Assembly: GCA_958299035.1 (NCBI GenBank)
Contig: CATQJL010000223.1
Coordinates: 74,975,600-75,039,599, forward strand
Length of the DNA: 64,000 nt
Reading direction: 5' to 3'
Origin: Cylicocyclus nassatus
Taxonomy: Eukaryota > Nematoda > Chromadorea > Rhabditida > Strongylidae
Below the pieces are notes generated by a model. That model searched no databases and was not told where the DNA came from. It was given only the letters and a program-made list of their open reading frames with translations. Shown one piece after another: positions 33,332-45,381 of the stretch; within the stretch, counting starts at the first letter, position 1; each line of letters opens with the position of its first letter. Position numbers and translations under genes: made by a program.

Positions 33332-34937
33332 ATGACCAACTCAAAGGGTCTCAGGCGCGGAACGCGCTACATGTTCGCCCGTGATTTCCGTAAGCACGGA
33401 ATCGAGCATTTGTCGACCTACTATCGCATCTATAAACGCGGAGATATCGTTGACATCAAGGCTAATGGAGCTTTCCAAAAGGGTATGCCGTTCAAGGCTT
33501 ACCACGGAAAGACTGGAACTGTTTTTAACATCACGAAGAGCTCCGTTGGAGTCATTGTCAACAAGCGTGTACGGTCAGTACTTGTCATTCTAATTCTTTT
33601 GGTTTTTGAAACAGTTTAGCCCATTTCCCTACCTATTCTTGCTGCTTGGTTTTCTTTAATTCTTCATCTTTTAACTATATTTCTGGGCATGTTTCTAATC
33701 CGGCTTCGCCCTGTAGCGTTGACGATTCGCGAACATGCGAAAACAATCATTTTTGTGCGTTAAACTGGCTTTTGGCAGTGGCACGATTATGGAACAATCA
33801 TACTCATAGCCAAATTCTTTGTTATCTTGCAGTATCTTAATTTTATGCTTTGAAAGCGACATTTTGAACATATGTACTGAATTTACTCCGAATCTCAATC
33901 AGCTGAAATTGTCTATTATCGTCATTTGATGGGTATCCAATCATGTGCACCTTTTTACTTCACTTTTTTTCATTTCTTCATCAGAATATCAATGAGCGCG
34001 ATTTTCATCATTTAACAGAGTGTATCATGCTCGTTCGAATTGAGAACTTTTTGCAGTTCTATAAAATCGTTTGAGTGACCTCGCCCTCTTCAACTTTTGG
34101 TTTTTGTAATAACCTCAGCCTTCACTTTACGCGTGGTAGAAAGATCGCCGCCAATTGGCACCATTTTCGCTAACTAATGGTCCTCATACGGTATGCATTA
34201 GCATGTGCGAAAAGACCGGTGGCTCGCAAAGGCAGTGAGTAGCGGCTATATTCGTTCGTCTACTTTAGCTTCATGAAGTTGAAAGCCCATCCTATCGTAG
34301 AAGGCACATTGCTTTCCCTTGTCTGCTTTTATCATATCCAATTTATCAACCAAAAAGAATTTCACATTCCTCATTCACTTACTTTCGATCGTTGGCTCTT
34401 GCCTCTATGAAATTCCTCTGCATTGTCTACCACTGAGGCTTCACTGCACCTTGTTTTTTAAAAAGGTCACAAGGTGCATCGGTCATACCGATTTTGATTT
34501 CAAGATTGTCAATACAAGTCAGTCAAGATTATGTGATGATAGAAGAGACTAAATCTCTCCAGACAGCCACGAATGCTGAAAGCTAAATTTATAGACTACG
34601 CATTGCTTGTCTCCCTTATACTATGAAAAATGGAGATGTTGTAATCCACACGATTATCAAAACGTTTAATTCCATGAAAGTCTATTTTTGCAGAGGACGA
34701 ATCGTCCCCAAGCGCATCAACATCCGAGTGGAACATGTTAAACCCTCCACCTGCAGACAAGACTTCTTAAACCGCGTGAAGGCTAACGAAGAGAAGAAAA
34801 AAGCAGCCAAAGCAGCCGGACAACCTATCCCACTCCTTAAGCGCTTACCTGTTGGACCTCGTGAAGCACATGTTGTCAGCACCAAGAACAATGAGCCAGA
34901 ACTCCTCGCTCCTCTGCGATACGAGATCGTTGCTTAA
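33332..34937 (+). CDS. 60S ribosomal protein eL21 (RPL-21)
   Basis: A component of the large cytosolic ribosomal subunit. Exon 1 (33332-33573) encodes [20 protein letters not shown], then [20 protein letters not shown], and VNKRV at its end. Exon 2 (34694-34937) starts with [20 protein letters not shown] and ends [11 protein letters not shown]. Together they give 161 aa, the family's normal length, with the eL21 motifs GTRYMF, YKxGDIVDIK and KRINxRxEH intact. The donor is ACG|GTCAGT and the acceptor TTTTTGCAG; the phase-2 junction restores arginine. The 1.12-kb intron is long for a ribosomal protein gene and was checked for snoRNA boxes without a convincing hit. The TTTCAG before the ATG indicates trans-splicing. 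It is convergent with scc-3. Confidence 0.97.
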
Positions 34938-35269
34938 GTTGTTTGTTGTTTATAAATTGTTATCATTTCTATATTTATGAAGCATATCACGGAATACAAG
35001 ATTGTCGTGTGACAGTTACAGAGTCTATGACCAAAAATTGCATGTTCTAAACAATGTAGGCAGGCAATAGCATGATTACCTGCTGATAACAAAGTGTATA
35101 AGCACAATACAGACGAGTTGCATGACTATATATACAAATGAGTCCATTCCACTACTATAGAGATCGTATTACCAAAATACAGAAGTTCTGAGACGCATAG
35201 AAACAGATCGAGGCCACAGTTATGTACATCGATTACGAGATTCATTCACAGGGTTACTGCATGGCATAT
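34938..35269. other. Convergent 3' spacer, rpl-21 / scc-3
   Basis: A 332-bp space between two stop codons. It must hold both polyadenylation sites. A GGAATACAAG variant signal lies near 34990 for rpl-21, and an AATGAA variant (35241-35246, minus) for scc-3. Neither is canonical. Confidence 0.4.
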
Positions 35270-38200
35270 TTAGGCTTCTGATGGTGTGGGAGTGAGTCGC
35301 CCTCTACCACGACCACGTCCTCTTCCTCTCATCGTATATGCTGTTGAAAAACTCCGCACGGAAGAGACATCATCGGGGTGCTTTTCCTAGGAAAAAATGG
35401 ATACTCATCCAATTACCAGAAAATTAAGAAGTACAGTGTTGAGGGACTTACTACTAATGAGTTTCTATATAACAAGTAGGGTTCCCATGTAGGGTCTTTC
35501 GATGATGGCAATGCTGGAGGACCGTGTTTTTCCAGATACCGCATGCTGGAACATTTATTAACTATATATATGGTCAAACTCTTGTGCAACTTCGGGAAAC
35601 TTAAAAACGGGGGAAGCGATTTCCAAAAAAAAAATTCGGGCTTTCTATGCTCAAATGAAAACGTGAGGGAAAAAAATGAGCTGCACATTCCAGGAAATCC
35701 TCTTCCAAAAAATTGAATAAACACGATCGTATCTGTGAAGACTGTAGAAAAAAATCGCACCGTTAAAACAAAAGAAAGCAACAAGAAGTTCGGGATGAAC
35801 ATATAGGAGTAACTTACACAGCCGCTTTATCTTGTCGGATCAGTTTAGCGCTGAACTCGATGATGACTTCCAGAAAAGTGATATTTATGGGCTTATTTGT
35901 ACCCTCCTTACGGTTTGGATCGTAACCAGTTAACGCAAACTGTATGCCGTCTCTGAACAACGTAAGACATGAGAAACTTGTAATTTTGAACAATATAATG
36001 GTGAATCAAACCTGTGAACTACAGCAACAGCTTCACGATTTTTCAAGTGGTCGTTACCGAAAGCTACAGCAAATCTCTTAGCCAGATCTCGCAGCTGATG
36101 GAAAGCATCAGAGAGTGGATCAACAAACTCAAGGCCAGTGCTCATCTGAATGATGTGATTAGTTTCAAATGATGATATTGTTCTGAGATACTCTTACCCT
36201 AATGGATTCGTATACATCTGTGAGTGCTCGTGTTACCGCTTTCGCGCAAGCAACGAAGTTGAGATCTCGGCATTTGTACAGCAGTTGTTTGAGAATGTCA
36301 CCAAAGTCAGAGTAAAACTGGAAACTCAGCTTGATTACATGAGGCTTAGAAATTTATTGACCAACCTCGCAATAGTATCGCAAAACAAACGCAGCATCTC
36401 TTATTGGAAATACTCCATGTAAAACCATCTTGCAATATTGTGCTAATAAGCTTCTCTTCTACAAAAAGTAAAATCAGTATTTTTACAGTAGCGAAAACTG
36501 CCTTGAAAACCTACCATGTGCATCAATTCAACTTGCTGCTGTTGATCAAGCTGAGTGTCCTCTGATGAAGGGATGAATACATTATCATTGACAAATAGTT
36601 GCATTTTCTTGATGAAATCCTAGAGTTTCGCAAAATCAGAGATTTCACATGTAAAATAACTCTAAAAATCTCACATTATCAAGGCGAACAATCAGCGGCT
36701 CAAGGTGAGGCCCATGCGATTTTAGTTCCTCATTGAACATTATAAGAAGATCATTCAAACATTGAAATGCCTAGAACAAAGTTGAAACTTTTGCAAGCTC
36801 ATGAAAAGAACAAGGAGATTATTACTCACCAATTCCACTCCTGATGCACCTTCGCTGAGAATGATGTTCACATCATGGAGGAATTGATCGCGCCTCTTCT
36901 TCAATTTCTTCACGGCTTCCTTAAATTGAAAACATTCAAGAGCCTATGCAGCAAAATCCGTTTACAATTACCGCTTTGTTTGGTTCTTGATCCCGAACTA
37001 GTCGGAGCAAATCCCAATTGAGCTGAATGAAAAGGAACCATATGGATTTGTCAATAACGTCTCTTGGCGCTTTGTCATCATGATTGTTGAGCACAAGTAG
37101 TACAACATCCCATAGATCCCACTTCTTGAGATCGATGTGACTAAAAAGAACTCATTTAAAACTCAAAATACTCGAAAAGGTAATGAAACGTAGAGACAGT
37201 CTCAAAAGTGGCAGTTCAATACGTGATAGGTTTTGAGCTTGAGGCTTGCCAAAAATAATAAAATGATTGCGGATACTACAAGATAGTTGAAATCGGACAG
37301 ATTGCAGGAAGTCCCTCGCGCATTATTTTGGCACAATACGCGCAACAATTAAAACGTGCAAGGAATTGCTTTCAACATTATGATGCTCTGTACACAGATA
37401 CCGTTTTTCCAAGAGTACGGTACTTATGATTGGAAGATGTGGTCGGAAAAATAACGCATCAAGTATTTCGAATAAACCGGACCTATAGCATCAAAAAACT
37501 CATTTTTTGTACCTTGCAAACGCCGTAATTTTTCGAAACGCGGCCAGCATTGCTGCTTCATCCTCTTCGTCCCATTGTTCTTCATTCATGCACCTTTGTA
37601 CAGTGTGTCGCAATTGTAGTGCCAAACCATCAATAAGCTAAAAATAATCCCCCAATATGAAGCTGTTTGGCAACCAAATTCTCGAATAACCTTCAATCTG
37701 TAGGTTTCGGTGTGCTGAGCAACAGCAGTGTTTGTTGAAAAATAAGTGATCATTTCGGCTACAGTGTTCATCATTTCTTCATCTGCATGCTTTTCGACGA
37801 TCATATCGACAACTCTCATCAGTTCAGTGAGATGCTAGAAAATGATTGCTTCAAAAAATATCAAAGCTCTAAAATTCAAGAAAACGCTCACATTTTCCAG
37901 TCTTCCAGCCATATACATGTCCAGCTGGAAATTAAGCGGCAGACTGATGAGATTAGCAACTTTGTCACGATCGGCAATAAACTGGAATGGTTCATCTATC
38001 AGGACTTACTAGTTCAAAATAATTTTGAAACAACCTTTTGCAGTAATTTTGGCAGTGCTGGGATGAGCACTTCGGACAACCTCGTACGATCTTCAAGAAG
38101 AGTTCGACTTTCCTTGGTTGAGGGTGCTCCACGCTTTACTACGGATCTTCCTACAGGAGGTTCACCAGTAGCTGCTTGACGAACAGAGCACACCAAAACC

Positions 38201-41058
38201 TCGATCAGTTGTGACTCGCTGGATTCAACTGAAACACTAAAGCTATATGACTTTTGCAGAAAAAAAAAGTTCTGTGCACCTTCATCGCTCAACAGGAGAT
38301 CAACCATAGTTTGCCAATCCTTGATCATAGGATTAGTGTCGATCAAAGCGTCCACGAGGTATGTGGCATGATCGTGGCACTAAATGTAGACCATAAGTAG
38401 ACGCTAATCGTCTAAAAGTTCCCATTCAAAATTACGCACCTCTCCCTCAATATAAAACTGAATCAGATCTTGGATGAGTTTGGCATTGTCGCCCATCCCA
38501 CTCCGACCACCAGAACTGGTAGTGCTTGACGCTCGTCCTCGATGAGAATGTTGGAAGACCTGATGGTGGAAAGAATGAGATAAGAACATTAGAAAACGAA
38601 TAAGAGATATTTACTTTAGTGTTGAGAAACTCTCCAGCGGCAACTGCTAATCCTCGATGATTTGAATACACAAGTTCATAGATGGGGACACAATCCTTCA
38701 ACTGCAGAAGCGAGGGGAAAACGCTAAAGATATAAATTCAAAATGTAGCATTGAAAGCAAGGGGTTTACAGAATTACGCAAAAAATTAGTAGAAAATCAA
38801 GAACCACGAGAAAAAATTGAACAAGCAAGTTTACCGATAAATGCTAGTCATCAGCTGACAAGTCTTCATGGCAACTTCGTTGTCTTTATCCAATACCATA
38901 GAAACCAGCCTATCTTTGAACTTATTTGTGAACAACTCAAGTTTATTCAAAACATCAGGCTTGTCGTACAAAGGGAGTAGCGCAGTAATACATTTTAGCC
39001 TCACATCAGGCACCTAAAAGACAAGTCACTCATCTTCAGTAAAAAATGTAATGGCTCGTTTTGGAGCTCAAAAGGGCCTACCTTATCATACAAGCTCCAT
39101 CCGATATACTTCAGGTACGAATCCTCCAAAAAGTGGTCAGGGTAAACAAGCATCCAGTTACCAAGCTCAGTTATGCATATTGAACGGGTATCGGGCAGCA
39201 CATCTCTGCAAACAATCTTGATGGAGAAATTCGAGAAGGAGGAAGAGAAAGAAAGAAAGAAAAAGAAGGAAGAGAGAAGGAAAACAAGAAATAAGAAAAG
39301 AAAAGGACGCAAAAAACGCACCTGTAACGATGTACGAAGACACTCTTGAAAATGTACTGCAGCATTTGGCGAACATCATCTGTCCGTTCTTCGATCTATG
39401 AGGAACAAATGTGAAAGCAATAAGAGCAACTTTTATGCCGGAGTGATGTGTTTACCTCATTTTTCTTTTGTATAAGGACGTCGAGTTTCTCGTTAGTACC
39501 CGAACTTTGCTTAAGACGGGCCTTTTCAGCTTCCAGTTGTTTGGCATTGCGATCCTTTACAGCAACCAACTCCAATGTAACATCAACCAAAGCGGATGAG
39601 ATCTTCATAGCTAGACGAGAAACGTACTTTATAGCGACAATTGTCATCCCGACACGTACCTGCAAATGTCGCTGTGTGCCTGAAAGCTCGAACCTGACTG
39701 TCTGCAAGGCCAGTGAGTAGTTGTATTACGCTGTCCATCATACGCTGGTCAAAAATCAGTGAAGATTTGCATTTGTCGATCCATACCTTGAAAAATCATT
39801 TCAGCGCCAACACATAACCAATTCCAATCGCTTACGTATAGCATGGAATGTAGGTTATTCCGGAACTTCTTCCACTGCGTTCCAGTAAGGATAAGCGGAT
39901 AATCACCAGAATCTTCATCAAAATCTTCCGTCATACGTCGTATAATGTCACTGCAGAATGCTTTTCTAGATTCATTGCAATGAAAGATGGTTCACGCATA
40001 CCTGTACTCCATGGTGTTCAGCATGTGAGCATTGATTACACCCTTGCATCCACAGCATGAAATGAAGAACTGCTGCAGCTTTACAAGAGCAGCATCCGGA
40101 TTCCTTTCATATTCTTCAATCCATTCGTCAATAGTTTGCTGAAACCCAACCTCTATGATCTTCGGACAGCACAAATGATTGAGAACTAGCTACAGAACGG
40201 AGAACAAAGAATAAATGGGTGACAGAAAAAAGTAAGAGACTCACAATCAAAGGCTCATTAAGTTTACAAATAAAAGATATGTATTAACTACAAACAATCA
40301 CAAGAGCCCAATACAATGCGCAAATCAACAATATGTATCAATACAAAATTCATGATGTATAACTGTGTTCATACCTCCAAGTTTCTTCCAGTCTTAACAG
40401 CACCAAACAATCCCGTCTCTTCTATCTCGGCTGCTGCAGATCCTGTCTGTTGTTCTCCAAAAATAGACCTCCTCACGCCGCCACCTCGTGCACCACGAGT
40501 TACACCTGTACCACGCGGTCGTCCACGTTTTGGCTAAAACAATAACTTTGAGCGTGCAAGCACTATTTAGTAAAAAAGGGAAATGAATGTCGAAGACAGC
40601 AAGCGAAAAAATACGTACCACACTCCATGATGTGATTGAAGACGCATCTTCGTGTGTGGTTCTACGTTTTCTGCCGCGAGTGCTAGCTGTAGGAGAGCGA
40701 AAAACGCTATCACTTGCACTTGTTTCTGCTGATTCGCTGTAAAAAAAATATTCGGCAAAGCCAAGCAAGCTGTTCTTTTAAGCAGCAATTATTAATAAAG
40801 TATGTTACTAACTAACGTTTGCTACAACTTTTGCAAAGGTAATATAACTGGTGAACATAAACTGAATACAACAATGGCATTCACTGAAAAATAATAACGA
40901 CAAGCTATGCTTTGCAAGTGGTGATCGAGTGAGGAAGGATCTCACCTGTATTGGTTAGCGGTGCTAGAATTGTTCAGTTCAGCATAATTAATCCTTTGAC
41001 CTCGAGTGGTCATACGAGTAGGTGATTCTGACACATCTGTCATCTGAACGTCCTCCAT
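35270..41058 (-). CDS. Cohesin subunit SCC-3 (STAG/SA)
   Basis: SCC-3 is the HEAT-repeat subunit that binds the SCC1 kleisin and loads cohesin on chromatin. I assembled 27 phase-consistent exons (1136 aa). In transcription order they are 40946-41058, 40619-40736, 40375-40533, 40002-40189, 39836-39950, 39660-39786, 39456-39610, 39322-39395, 39082-39205, 38835-39013, 38615-38723, 38440-38559, 38280-38379, 38035-38228, 37892-37981, 37691-37834, 37513-37637, 36972-37140, 36830-36943, 36675-36770, 36515-36619, 36366-36458, 36198-36317, 36012-36145, 35818-35952, 35452-35545 and 35270-35386. The N-terminus is acidic and then basic ([17 protein letters not shown]). The STAG domain (about 130-275) includes [20 protein letters not shown]. 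The stromalin conserved domain (about 330-450) includes [14 protein letters not shown] and [10 protein letters not shown]. The C-terminus is RGRGRGRGR before the stop. The ATG follows TTTTCACAGGTC. No broken exons were found. Identification is firm. Confidence 0.96.
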
Positions 41059-41987
41059 GACCTGTGAAAAGAACACAGCCCTGATGTGAGATTCGGAGAG
41101 AATCCAACCAAAAAAGTCAATAAAACACTTAAAAAATAATCCACACTCTCAAAGTCTAGAAGAAATGATGATCACAACAATAGTTCACACTACATGTGAG
41201 CGAAAGAGCTAGTGCGAGAATTAAATCCAAAATGATTACACTTGTACACAAATGGGCAAAATAATCAAAATTCAGCAGTATTCGCACGAAAACATGAATT
41301 GAAATACACCTTCACTGAAAAACCAAGTCAGTCTCAAAATATAAGAAACTGTATGGAAAAAGAAAATGGAAGAAACAAAAATCTTGAATGACCGCGGTTT
41401 AGATCTGCAAATGCGCGCGATCGCGTCTGTTGTATACGCAAACATGCACAAAATTGCCATGCAGACGAGATCTTGCAGAAATCTTAGGGATGAGGGAGCT
41501 GTCTACAGGAATAAGGTAAAACCTGCTGAATGATGCCAACATGGGGAGCCTAAGCACGGATGACTGAATAAACAATATTTTAGTGTGAAATTTCTCGCTT
41601 AAGCCCTTAAGCGTACAAATTTGTACCTTGACTTTGAGTGGTGAGAGGTTAGGGAAAGCTGTGTATTTTAATGAATTCCAACAGCGGATCCCAAATCAAA
41701 TTCACTGTCATTTTTCTGCACAGGGAGGAGGAACAAAGCGTTGACTCGTCGGTTCCCCTACTATATGCCACAACCATCTCAGTCTCGGCTATACTCCGTC
41801 TGCGATGTTTCTGACTCTTGGTGCGCAAATGAGTTGCCCGCGTTGCGGGTAAGAAGAACTCGACAAGTGCTCCTACCTCCATTTTATTCATCCTTTAATT
41901 CAGTCACTCATCATAAATAGGAAGGCAATTGGCTTATGATCGAACTGCCTTATTGGGCCATATTTTTTGGGACTTCGTCATCTCATG
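41059..41987. other. scc-3 upstream region
   Basis: Contains the scc-3 promoter region and no other supported gene. A minus-strand ORF at 41649-41891 (80 codons) has no recognisable motif and no splice-supported partner. Confidence 0.4.
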
Positions 41988-42191
41988 CAGTCGAGTAAAT
42001 TTTCCGCTCAATATAGTGTGCTTGCACTGCAGGAAAAATGCAGTAGGATTTATGCGTGAACAGATGGCAACGCCTGTGACTCGCGCGCGCAAAATGCCGG
42101 CATTACCGTCGTTATTTGTTCACGCGCAAATTTTGCTGCCTCTTACCTCCAGTGTAAGCACACTATATTAAGCGGAATATATAGTCGACTG
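41988..42191. mobile_element. 204-bp MITE (CAGTCGA ends)
   Basis: The left end CAGTCGAGTAAATTTTCCGC and, inverted, the right end CAGTCGACTATATATTCCGC form about 40-bp terminal repeats that continue through AATATAGTGTGCTT. The interior is GC-rich. The outermost bases resemble the ends of the nested element at 42816-43055. A TA duplication is not clear. Confidence 0.8.
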
Positions 42192-42560
42192 TATCTAAAT
42201 ATAGGCTAGTCCTAGACGAAGGCAGCTGCCTATCAAAGCGAGGCGTGCGCGGGCGTGTGAGCTCTAATGTTGCACACAGCGTTCGCACCGTATCAAACTC
42301 GTCTCCCCTTCCACACTAATTTTTTTCGACAATCGGCTTTGATTGGTTTTCCGTGTATGAGGACTTTCGAAAGACTTATTGGAATAATTACATCTGCAAA
42401 AAAAAAGTGGAGCCATATGCGTATAAGGCGAAAAATTCCCTGAAATTTTTTTTGCAAAAAAATTCCTATTTCTTGATTGAACTCATTTTTAAAATAAAAA
42501 ACAAGTTTCACAGACTCCTTTCTCACTAAGAAATTCCGGGAAGGCCTGTTAATCCTTTTA
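42192..42560. other. Spacer between MITEs
   Basis: No gene recognised. Confidence 0.35.
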
Positions 42561-43748
42561 TTAGGTTGTCCGGAAATTAATGCCCGTTTTGAATTTCAAC
42601 CGCAATAAGTCATACACTTCTCATTTTCAAGTAGGTTGTAATACATCATTCGATAGAGCAAAGCTAGCTCTACAAAAAGGCCGTCTTGCTTTTGCAACAG
42701 CTCTCATCCACCTCGAGTTTCGAGCCAAAAACTAAGACTCAGCGGCCCGAAAAATCGAAAAAAAATCGTTACTCAGTTAACAAAAAACCTACAAAAATTC
42801 TTACTTGCTCACGTACAGTCGGTTTCATCCCGGATTAGGCGAGACATTCTAAATGGAGCAGCGCATGCGCATCGCTGGAGGCTTCGCGAGCGCATAGCGC
42901 TGGCATTTTGCCAAGCAAAGACTAAGGAGATTGAAGAGACGCAGGCATGGGTTCTCAGCACGATAGGATATACTGTAGCTGCGAAACGGCGCGAGCTGTT
43001 GCGAGGCGGACTCTCGCCAATCCAATTTCCGCCTAAAGCGGGTCGAAACTTACTGTAAACACTATCCACATAAAACATCTATATACGCCTTTGCCGTATT
43101 TTTTCCTCTGTTAGAAATCAAGAAAACGGAAATTTTCGTGCATTTGTCAAAGTCGTGTTGTGCCGTCCCCACATAGATAGTTGTATACTACAAACCTGTA
43201 GAAGTACAAACGTAAATTCTCAGCTCTCTATAAGCTTTAGTTCTCAAGAAATTTGAATTTTAGCTTGGACCACCTAACTAAGGAAAGCTCTACTTGGTAT
43301 TTCTCGAGAACTAAAGCTTGTAGAGAGCTGAAAATTACGTTTGTACTTCTACAGGTTTGTAGTATACAACTATCTATGTGGGGACGGCACAACACGACTT
43401 TGACAAATGCACGAAAATTTCCGTTTTCTTGATTTCGAACAGAGGAAAAAATACGGCAAAGGCGTATATAGATGTTTTATGTGGATAGTGTTTACGTGAG
43501 CAAGTAAGAATTTTTGTAGATTTTTGTGAACTGGGTAACGATTTTTTTTGATTTTTCGAGCCGCTGAGTCTTTTTGGTTTTTGACTCGAAACTCGAGGTG
43601 GATGAGAGCTGTTGCAAAAGCAAGATGGCCTTTTTGTAGAGCTTGCTTTGCTCTATCGAATGGTTCTCTGCATCCTATTTAGAAGTGAGAGGTGTATGAC
43701 TTATTGCGATTGAAATTCAAAACGGGCATTAATTTCCGGACAACCTAA
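42561..43748. mobile_element. Mariner-type fold-back element, 1188 bp, TA duplication
   Basis: TTAGGTTGTCCGGAAATTAA and its reverse complement form the ends, with TA on each side. The arms stay complementary almost to the centre (about 43270), with few mismatches. The left arm is interrupted by a second element at 42816-43055; without it the two arms match in length. The outer TTAGGTTGTCC is shared with the element at 22497-24146, so both belong to one TIR lineage. Confidence 0.92.
42816..43055. mobile_element. 240-bp MITE nested inside the fold-back
   Basis: Ends CAGTCGGTTTCATCCCGG and, inverted, CAGTAAGTTTCGACCCGC, flanked by TA on both sides (42814-42815 and 43056-43057). The uninterrupted right arm of the host fold-back gives the empty site directly (CACGTAAACA type junction), proving the insertion and its TA target. 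No coding capacity. Confidence 0.93.
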
Positions 43749-43782
43749 TATTTCGTCGGAAGGCAGGAGTGTAAGGAGTTTT

Positions 43783-44004
43783 GTGAATATTTACCAAAAA
43801 AATCTGTTCATCATTTCTAATTATTATAGAGGAGAGCGCATGGATTTAATCCTGGACACGGTTATCGGCGCAGGTAATGCAGTCACCGCTGCGACTTTCT
43901 ATATCTCAAGCCTTTTACTCGCGTGCATTGTCTGTATTTCCAAAGCTATTTTCGAGTTAAAAAATTTTCTCTGTCTCATTCGAAAACAGCCATCTAATCA
44001 GTAG
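43783..44004 (+). CDS. Small ORF with membrane segment, uncertain
   Basis: From the internal methionine at about 43840 the frame reads MDLILDTVIGAGNAVTAATF followed by a hydrophobic SSLLLACIVCISKAIF, ending in TAG. An acceptor-like TTATTATAG lies just upstream. It might be the first exon of a membrane protein, but no second exon or family was identified. Confidence 0.2.
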   Translation: MNIYQKNLFIISNYYRGERMDLILDTVIGAGNAVTAATFYISSLLLACIVCISKAIFELKNFLCLIRKQPSNQ

Positions 44005-45120
44005 AACCATTGCAAAAACTGTCATTCTCCTGTAATACATGAGACCTACTGAGCAAATGGCCGAATTGTGCGATTTTCTCATTTCGCGTCCTCTATAAGC
44101 TGCCATTTCCATCCATTCTCCATCCCTTTAATTACTCTTCCGATAGTGATGGCTTTTCACAAAACCTTTTCGATGTTTTCTTGCGATGTGTGTCGTTTCT
44201 CAATATGTTGTGTGCACACATGGCATGCTCGCCGAAACCCCTAATCCTGACTGATGTCGGAGGGTGCAGTGCCGGTATTAAGCGGAGTCAACGATGTGCC
44301 CGATGGCGCTATGCCAAAACGTTCCTAGCCCTAGTCGTTCCTCAAATGTTTATTTCATTTCCAGCATCTAAAATACATTCTTTAAATTGAGTGTACTCTG
44401 CTTCTGCTTACGCAATTCTCGTTTTCTCAATTTTCTCACGAGATGGAGAGTTTTTTTCTGCAGTCGGAAATGCGCGCCACGTAGAATGCACTTTTTCGAT
44501 AAAAAGGAAAGGTTTGAGATTCTGTCTACACTAAAATTCTGTACCAAACTATGCGAATAGCGAAAAGTCGAAGAGCGTCTCTTTTGCACCCATACCGTAA
44601 ACTACAGTATGCCATGCATATCGTGATGCCATCTGTTGTGGTTGGCAAAAAGGCTGTTGTGGTTGGCCTCTTCCGCTGTATTATAAATCACTTCAATTTT
44701 GCAGTCTGTATTATCTGTATGGCTAGGAAACATTAAAGATGCTGGAATTTGGTTATGACAGACTTTGTTCAGGTCTCATCTATTCTATGATTAGGAGACG
44801 CGAGACCGCGTTGCGGACATTGTCTTAACAAGTTTGAGTTTGTCCTTCCCTGTTTCCAAAGAGCGAATGAACCTGAACGAAAAATAACATGTATAAACCT
44901 GCTAAGTGTAGGTTTGTTCAGACAATGTGTGCGATGCGATATCGCGTGTCCTGGTCAGAGAATGAATGATATGGGGCATTCGAAAAATCGTGACGGTGGC
45001 GCGACCGCGCGCAACACGCACGCATTTCCAGCTAACGCATTTTCTTGGTTTTCATCTCTAATCCAATTTTTCTGCTTACCTATGATAGTATCTAGGTGAA
45101 GTGGCTGAACTGTTGAGTGA
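44005..45120. other. Gene-free stretch
   Basis: No supported gene on either strand; ORFs are short and without motifs. Confidence 0.4.
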
Positions 45121-45381
45121 TATCGTCGTCTCCCCGGTGTACGTTGGGCGGAGCTTTTGCGGACATTTCAACATGTTGGTGAACTTGTTAACCCTCTACT
45201 ACGAGGCATTGTTTTTTGTGATCTCTCGCTACCAACCCTGCCACGTGTAACAACAGCATATAAACGTAGCAGATTGAGGAGTACAGAGAACCATGCTTTA
45301 AAGTAGAGGTTTGACAAGTTCACCAACGTGTTGAAATGTCCGCAAAAGCTCCGCCCAACGTACGCCGGGCAGACGACGATA
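45121..45381. mobile_element. 261-bp MITE with long inverted repeats
   Basis: TATCGTCGTCTCCCCGGTGT at the left and, inverted, TATCGTCGTCTGCCCGGCGT at the right start terminal repeats of about 70 bp, continuing through CGGAGCTTTTGCGGACATTT. The loop is AT-rich. No ORF of interest. Confidence 0.9.

Noticed and set aside
34525..34585. C/D snoRNA in the rpl-21 intron (GTGATGA near 34531, CTGA near 34575)
   Set aside because: The boxes are only about 45 nt apart, there is no terminal stem and no clear D'/C' pair. Not enough to annotate.
38999..39379. Overlapping minus-strand ORFs rich in F, S and L
   Set aside because: They read through an scc-3 intron containing an AGGAAGAGAAAG-type purine tract; the real exons on both sides are in defined frames.
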